Position numbers and translations under genes: made by a program
Shown here: positions 5,475-7,616 of the stretch, one piece after another
How positions within the stretch are numbered: position 1 is the first letter of the stretch
How the letters are laid out: every line of letters starts with the position of its first letter
DNA from: Treponema sp. UBA3662
GTDB taxonomy: Bacteria; Spirochaetota; Spirochaetia; Treponematales; Treponemataceae
NCBI GenBank assembly: GCA_002373205.1
Contig: DFJV01000003.1
Span: 1-7,616, forward strand
Direction: 5' to 3'
DNA length: 7,616 bases
Notes under the pieces: model-generated
The model's input: the letters and a program-made list of their open reading frames with translations, nothing else
The model's database searches: none
Told to the model about the DNA's origin: nothing

Positions 5475-7409
5475 ATGGCTACAACACCAATTATTTTACA
5501 GTTACTAAAATTCTATACTGAAAAAATCAGGTCCCCACAAGTAGACTACTCGGAATTTGCTGATTATGTTAACCGCTATGCACAGCATCACATAGACGAA
5601 AGTCCGGAACTTATCCCCTATACAGGAGCCGGAACGTCCACTTTACAGGCCGAGCTGGAAAATTTTGCTGCAGAAAAGCAGATTGCCATAGTAAACCAGG
5701 GACAGGGAAAAAAGACTCTTTACGTACTTGCATATTTTATTGACCGCTTTACGGAATCGTACACAAACCTTTCCAAGAACTTTTCTACGTCTTTCCCAAG
5801 CATAAATGACATTCCCCACAACGTTCCCACGGATATCCTTAGCAAGCAGAACGCTTCTGACCTGCTCTACAAGCTTATGGAAAACCAGGAGTACGACAGC
5901 CGTACCCTTTACGCAGTTCTTTTTGGAAACAATGTGCCAGCACTTTTGCTTCCTTCTACGGTTTCGGTGTCCACTCTTATAGACATTTCCCTTAAAAAGC
6001 TTCAGGATTTCTTGCGCAAGGGAGAAAGCCATGAATACTTCCTTAAAAAGCTTACAAATTCCAACCCGGGCAAAGAGCTTGCCATAAAGAACTTCTTTAA
6101 GCAGTTTGTTGCAAAGCCTGAAGAAGCCCTGGACAGCCTTAGGCACAGCGCGGATACGTTCTACTACTGGAGCCAGATGTTCTACTTTATAAAGCAGGAC
6201 TACAACAAGGTTAAGGACTTTACCACGGAAGACGTGAACGTTCTTCAGTCCATTGGCGTAATCGAAGTTGCAGCGGCTTACTACAAGGCAAAAGCAGGCG
6301 AACGCCAGCAGAAGGAAGTTGCCTTTAAGCAGCTGGAAGAAATGATGCACATGCCGCCCTATTACTTTACCATGGAACAGGTTTCCAAGATGAAGGACAA
6401 CCATGGCCAGTACCTGTTGGGCAAATATTCGGAAAAAGACCTTAAGATTCACCTTGAGTCCCTTACAAGCGAAACAATCGGCTCAAACCTTCCGGAAGTG
6501 CTTATTTTCCGTACGGAAGACGGAACTGGTTACTTTATATTCAAAGAAAAGGTCATGCCGCTTATCGTCCGTCTTTGCAACGATGCCCGCGTGGTCATAA
6601 GCGAAAGCCTTACCAAAGACTGGTACAACAGCCTTTCCAAGTTTGAAACCCTTCCCGAGATGAAGGAACAGCAGGCCTTTGAAAACTGCCTTGAAAGGGA
6701 ACTGCGCGTAATAGCACCAATTCTTTACGGAATTTTGCACTCTTCTTTCCTACCGGTACTGGCTTTTGACGACCAGACACCGGGAAAGATTACCCTTTAC
6801 CGCGACGACATGCTTATTCCTTACAGCGAGCTTCTCTTGCTCAACAGGCAGGAAATCTACTCTGATGCAAAGATAAAGCTGCCATTCTGGCACTCCATAC
6901 CGATTCTTTCTTGGATTATGTCTTTCATCGTAAAGAAGTCAAAGGCTAGGCGCGACAAGGATGCAAAGAAAACTTCTTCTCAGAAGATGATTCAGGAAGA
7001 AAAGGAAAACGCAGACAAGAAGAAGCAGGAGCTTGACTCCAAGGACTTGGGCGATCCACAGAAGAACCGCAAGCGCGTTGTGCGCCAGCAGGCATCCGAG
7101 GTTGAACAGGTTCTTGTTCCTGCAAACAGCACGCTCAACCGCGAGCTTGACTCTTACCTGCACGAATGGAACGACCGCCTTGGTCAGAAGAGCCACGACA
7201 ATCTTACGGAAGACGTTAACACGCTCATCCGTGACTATACACGCAAGATTCTGCGCACATTCAAGAGCGAAAACTTTACGATTGAGCGCGTTGACAGCCT
7301 TGCACAGTCACTGGTAGACAGCCCGGCCCTTATGAAGGTAAAGAACCACCCGGCGCTCAAGCACTACATTGAGCTCTACATGACAAAGCTGCTCAAGAAC
7401 CTGCCGTAA
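5475..7409 (+). CDS. Treponema-type protein of unknown function, 644 aa
   Basis: The product begins MATTPIILQLLKFYTEKIRS and I recognise its style from long, uncharacterised Treponema proteins, possibly the family called DUF5312; that name is from memory and unchecked. Residues 1 to about 475 are mixed helix and strand, rich in Tyr, Phe and Lys, without a known catalytic motif. Near 476-488 comes a short apolar stretch (PILSWIMSFIV) too short and isolated to be a sure membrane span. About 488-545 is a strongly charged, probably coiled or disordered linker (KKSKARRDKDAKK..., EEKENADKKKQELD). About 555-644 is a compact helical C-terminal domain ending KHYIELYMTKLLKNLP. I prefer the ATG at 5475, preceded by TTGAG, over a GTG at 5436 that adds 13 residues unlike the family start. 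It is a single-gene unit closed by the terminator at 7441-7486. Confidence 0.85.
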   Translation: MATTPIILQLLKFYTEKIRSPQVDYSEFADYVNRYAQHHIDESPELIPYTGAGTSTLQAELENFAAEKQIAIVNQGQGKKTLYVLAYFIDRFTESYTNLSKNFSTSFPSINDIPHNVPTDILSKQNASDLLYKLMENQEYDSRTLYAVLFGNNVPALLLPSTVSVSTLIDISLKKLQDFLRKGESHEYFLKKLTNSNPGKELAIKNFFKQFVAKPEEALDSLRHSADTFYYWSQMFYFIKQDYNKVKDFTTEDVNVLQSIGVIEVAAAYYKAKAGERQQKEVAFKQLEEMMHMPPYYFTMEQVSKMKDNHGQYLLGKYSEKDLKIHLESLTSETIGSNLPEVLIFRTEDGTGYFIFKEKVMPLIVRLCNDARVVISESLTKDWYNSLSKFETLPEMKEQQAFENCLERELRVIAPILYGILHSSFLPVLAFDDQTPGKITLYRDDMLIPYSELLLLNRQEIYSDAKIKLPFWHSIPILSWIMSFIVKKSKARRDKDAKKTSSQKMIQEEKENADKKKQELDSKDLGDPQKNRKRVVRQQASEVEQVLVPANSTLNRELDSYLHEWNDRLGQKSHDNLTEDVNTLIRDYTRKILRTFKSENFTIERVDSLAQSLVDSPALMKVKNHPALKHYIELYMTKLLKNLP

Positions 7410-7440
7410 CCCAAGGCTTTTCTCAGTTTACAAACAAAGC

Positions 7441-7486
7441 AAGAACCTGTTCAGAAAACTCACTTCGGAACAGGTTCTTTTTTTTT
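7441..7486 (+). terminator. Rho-independent terminator of the 644-residue gene
   Basis: AAGAACCTGTTC (7441-7452) pairs perfectly with GAACAGGTTCTT (7468-7479) around a 15-base loop, and the T-run extends over 7478-7486. It lies 32 bases past the TAA stop. This is the only textbook intrinsic terminator in the window. Confidence 0.93.
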
Positions 7487-7616
7487 ATGTAAAGCAAGTA
7501 GAAATCATATTCATTTCCAAAGAACTCTGTTTTGTGTGCAGCGGAAGTCAAACCCGGCTGAAAAACCGCATTGGAGCGGAACGAACGCAGTGAGTTTAAT
7601 TTCCTATTCCGCGACA
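7487..7616. other. Gene-free tail with REP-like fragment
   Basis: I see no gene in these 130 bases. The stretch ATTGGAGCGGAACGAACGC at 7570-7588 resembles ATTGGAGGGGCGCGGAACGC at 5246-5265, so it may be another copy of the same GC-rich repeat family cut by the window edge. AAAAACCGC at 7561-7569 also occurs in palindrome B (4429-4437). Confidence 0.4.

Noticed and set aside
5643..6452. 269-codon minus-strand frame
   Set aside because: It is antisense to the well-supported 644-residue gene; its hydrophobic, Val/Phe-rich composition is what the reverse complement of Lys/Asn-rich codons gives.
1..7616. Search for tRNA, rRNA, riboswitch, transposase, integrase or known defence genes
   Set aside because: No stretch showed a cloverleaf, rRNA-like block, known riboswitch core or recognisable catalytic motif of these families.

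Overview
The window most likely comes from a Treponema-type spirochaete. Four things point there: the long gene at 5475-7409 resembles uncharacterised Treponema proteins, both lipoproteins have a relaxed FLSC lipobox, the DNA is low to medium in G+C, and the intergenic spacers are full of REP-like palindromes. The assignment is inferred from sequence style and remembered families. No search was run.

Layout from left to right. Bases 1-882 (+) are the 3' end of a peptidase-U32 family gene with a very basic tail. Bases 883-1269 hold no gene but a mosaic of short inverted repeats. Bases 1270-3766 (-) carry a three-gene, tightly packed set read right to left: a 425-residue putative lipoprotein with HEAT-like stretches, a 266-residue putative lipoprotein and a 134-residue conserved hypothetical protein. 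Upstream on the same strand, 3860-4087 encodes a 75-residue conserved hypothetical protein with a strong Shine-Dalgarno site; exact 17-bp direct repeats lie at its 3' end and upstream of its promoter. Bases 4088-4486 contain that promoter and two long palindromes. Bases 4487-4987 (-) are ssb, standing alone. Bases 4988-5474 form a divergent spacer with candidate promoters for both neighbours, a 26-bp direct repeat and a GC-rich REP-like hairpin. Bases 5475-7409 (+) encode a 644-residue protein of unknown function, closed by a textbook intrinsic terminator at 7441-7486. The last 130 bases hold no gene, only another REP-like fragment.

The housekeeping content is ssb and the U32 gene. The block 1270-4087 looks accessory: it is visibly more A+T-rich, encodes surface-type lipoproteins and small hypotheticals, and is bordered by repeats on both sides. 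The least explained signals are the two adjacent palindromes at 4206-4301 and 4347-4460, which share a core sequence, and the lipoprotein operon. I see no CRISPR array, RNA gene, transposase or recognisable defence system.
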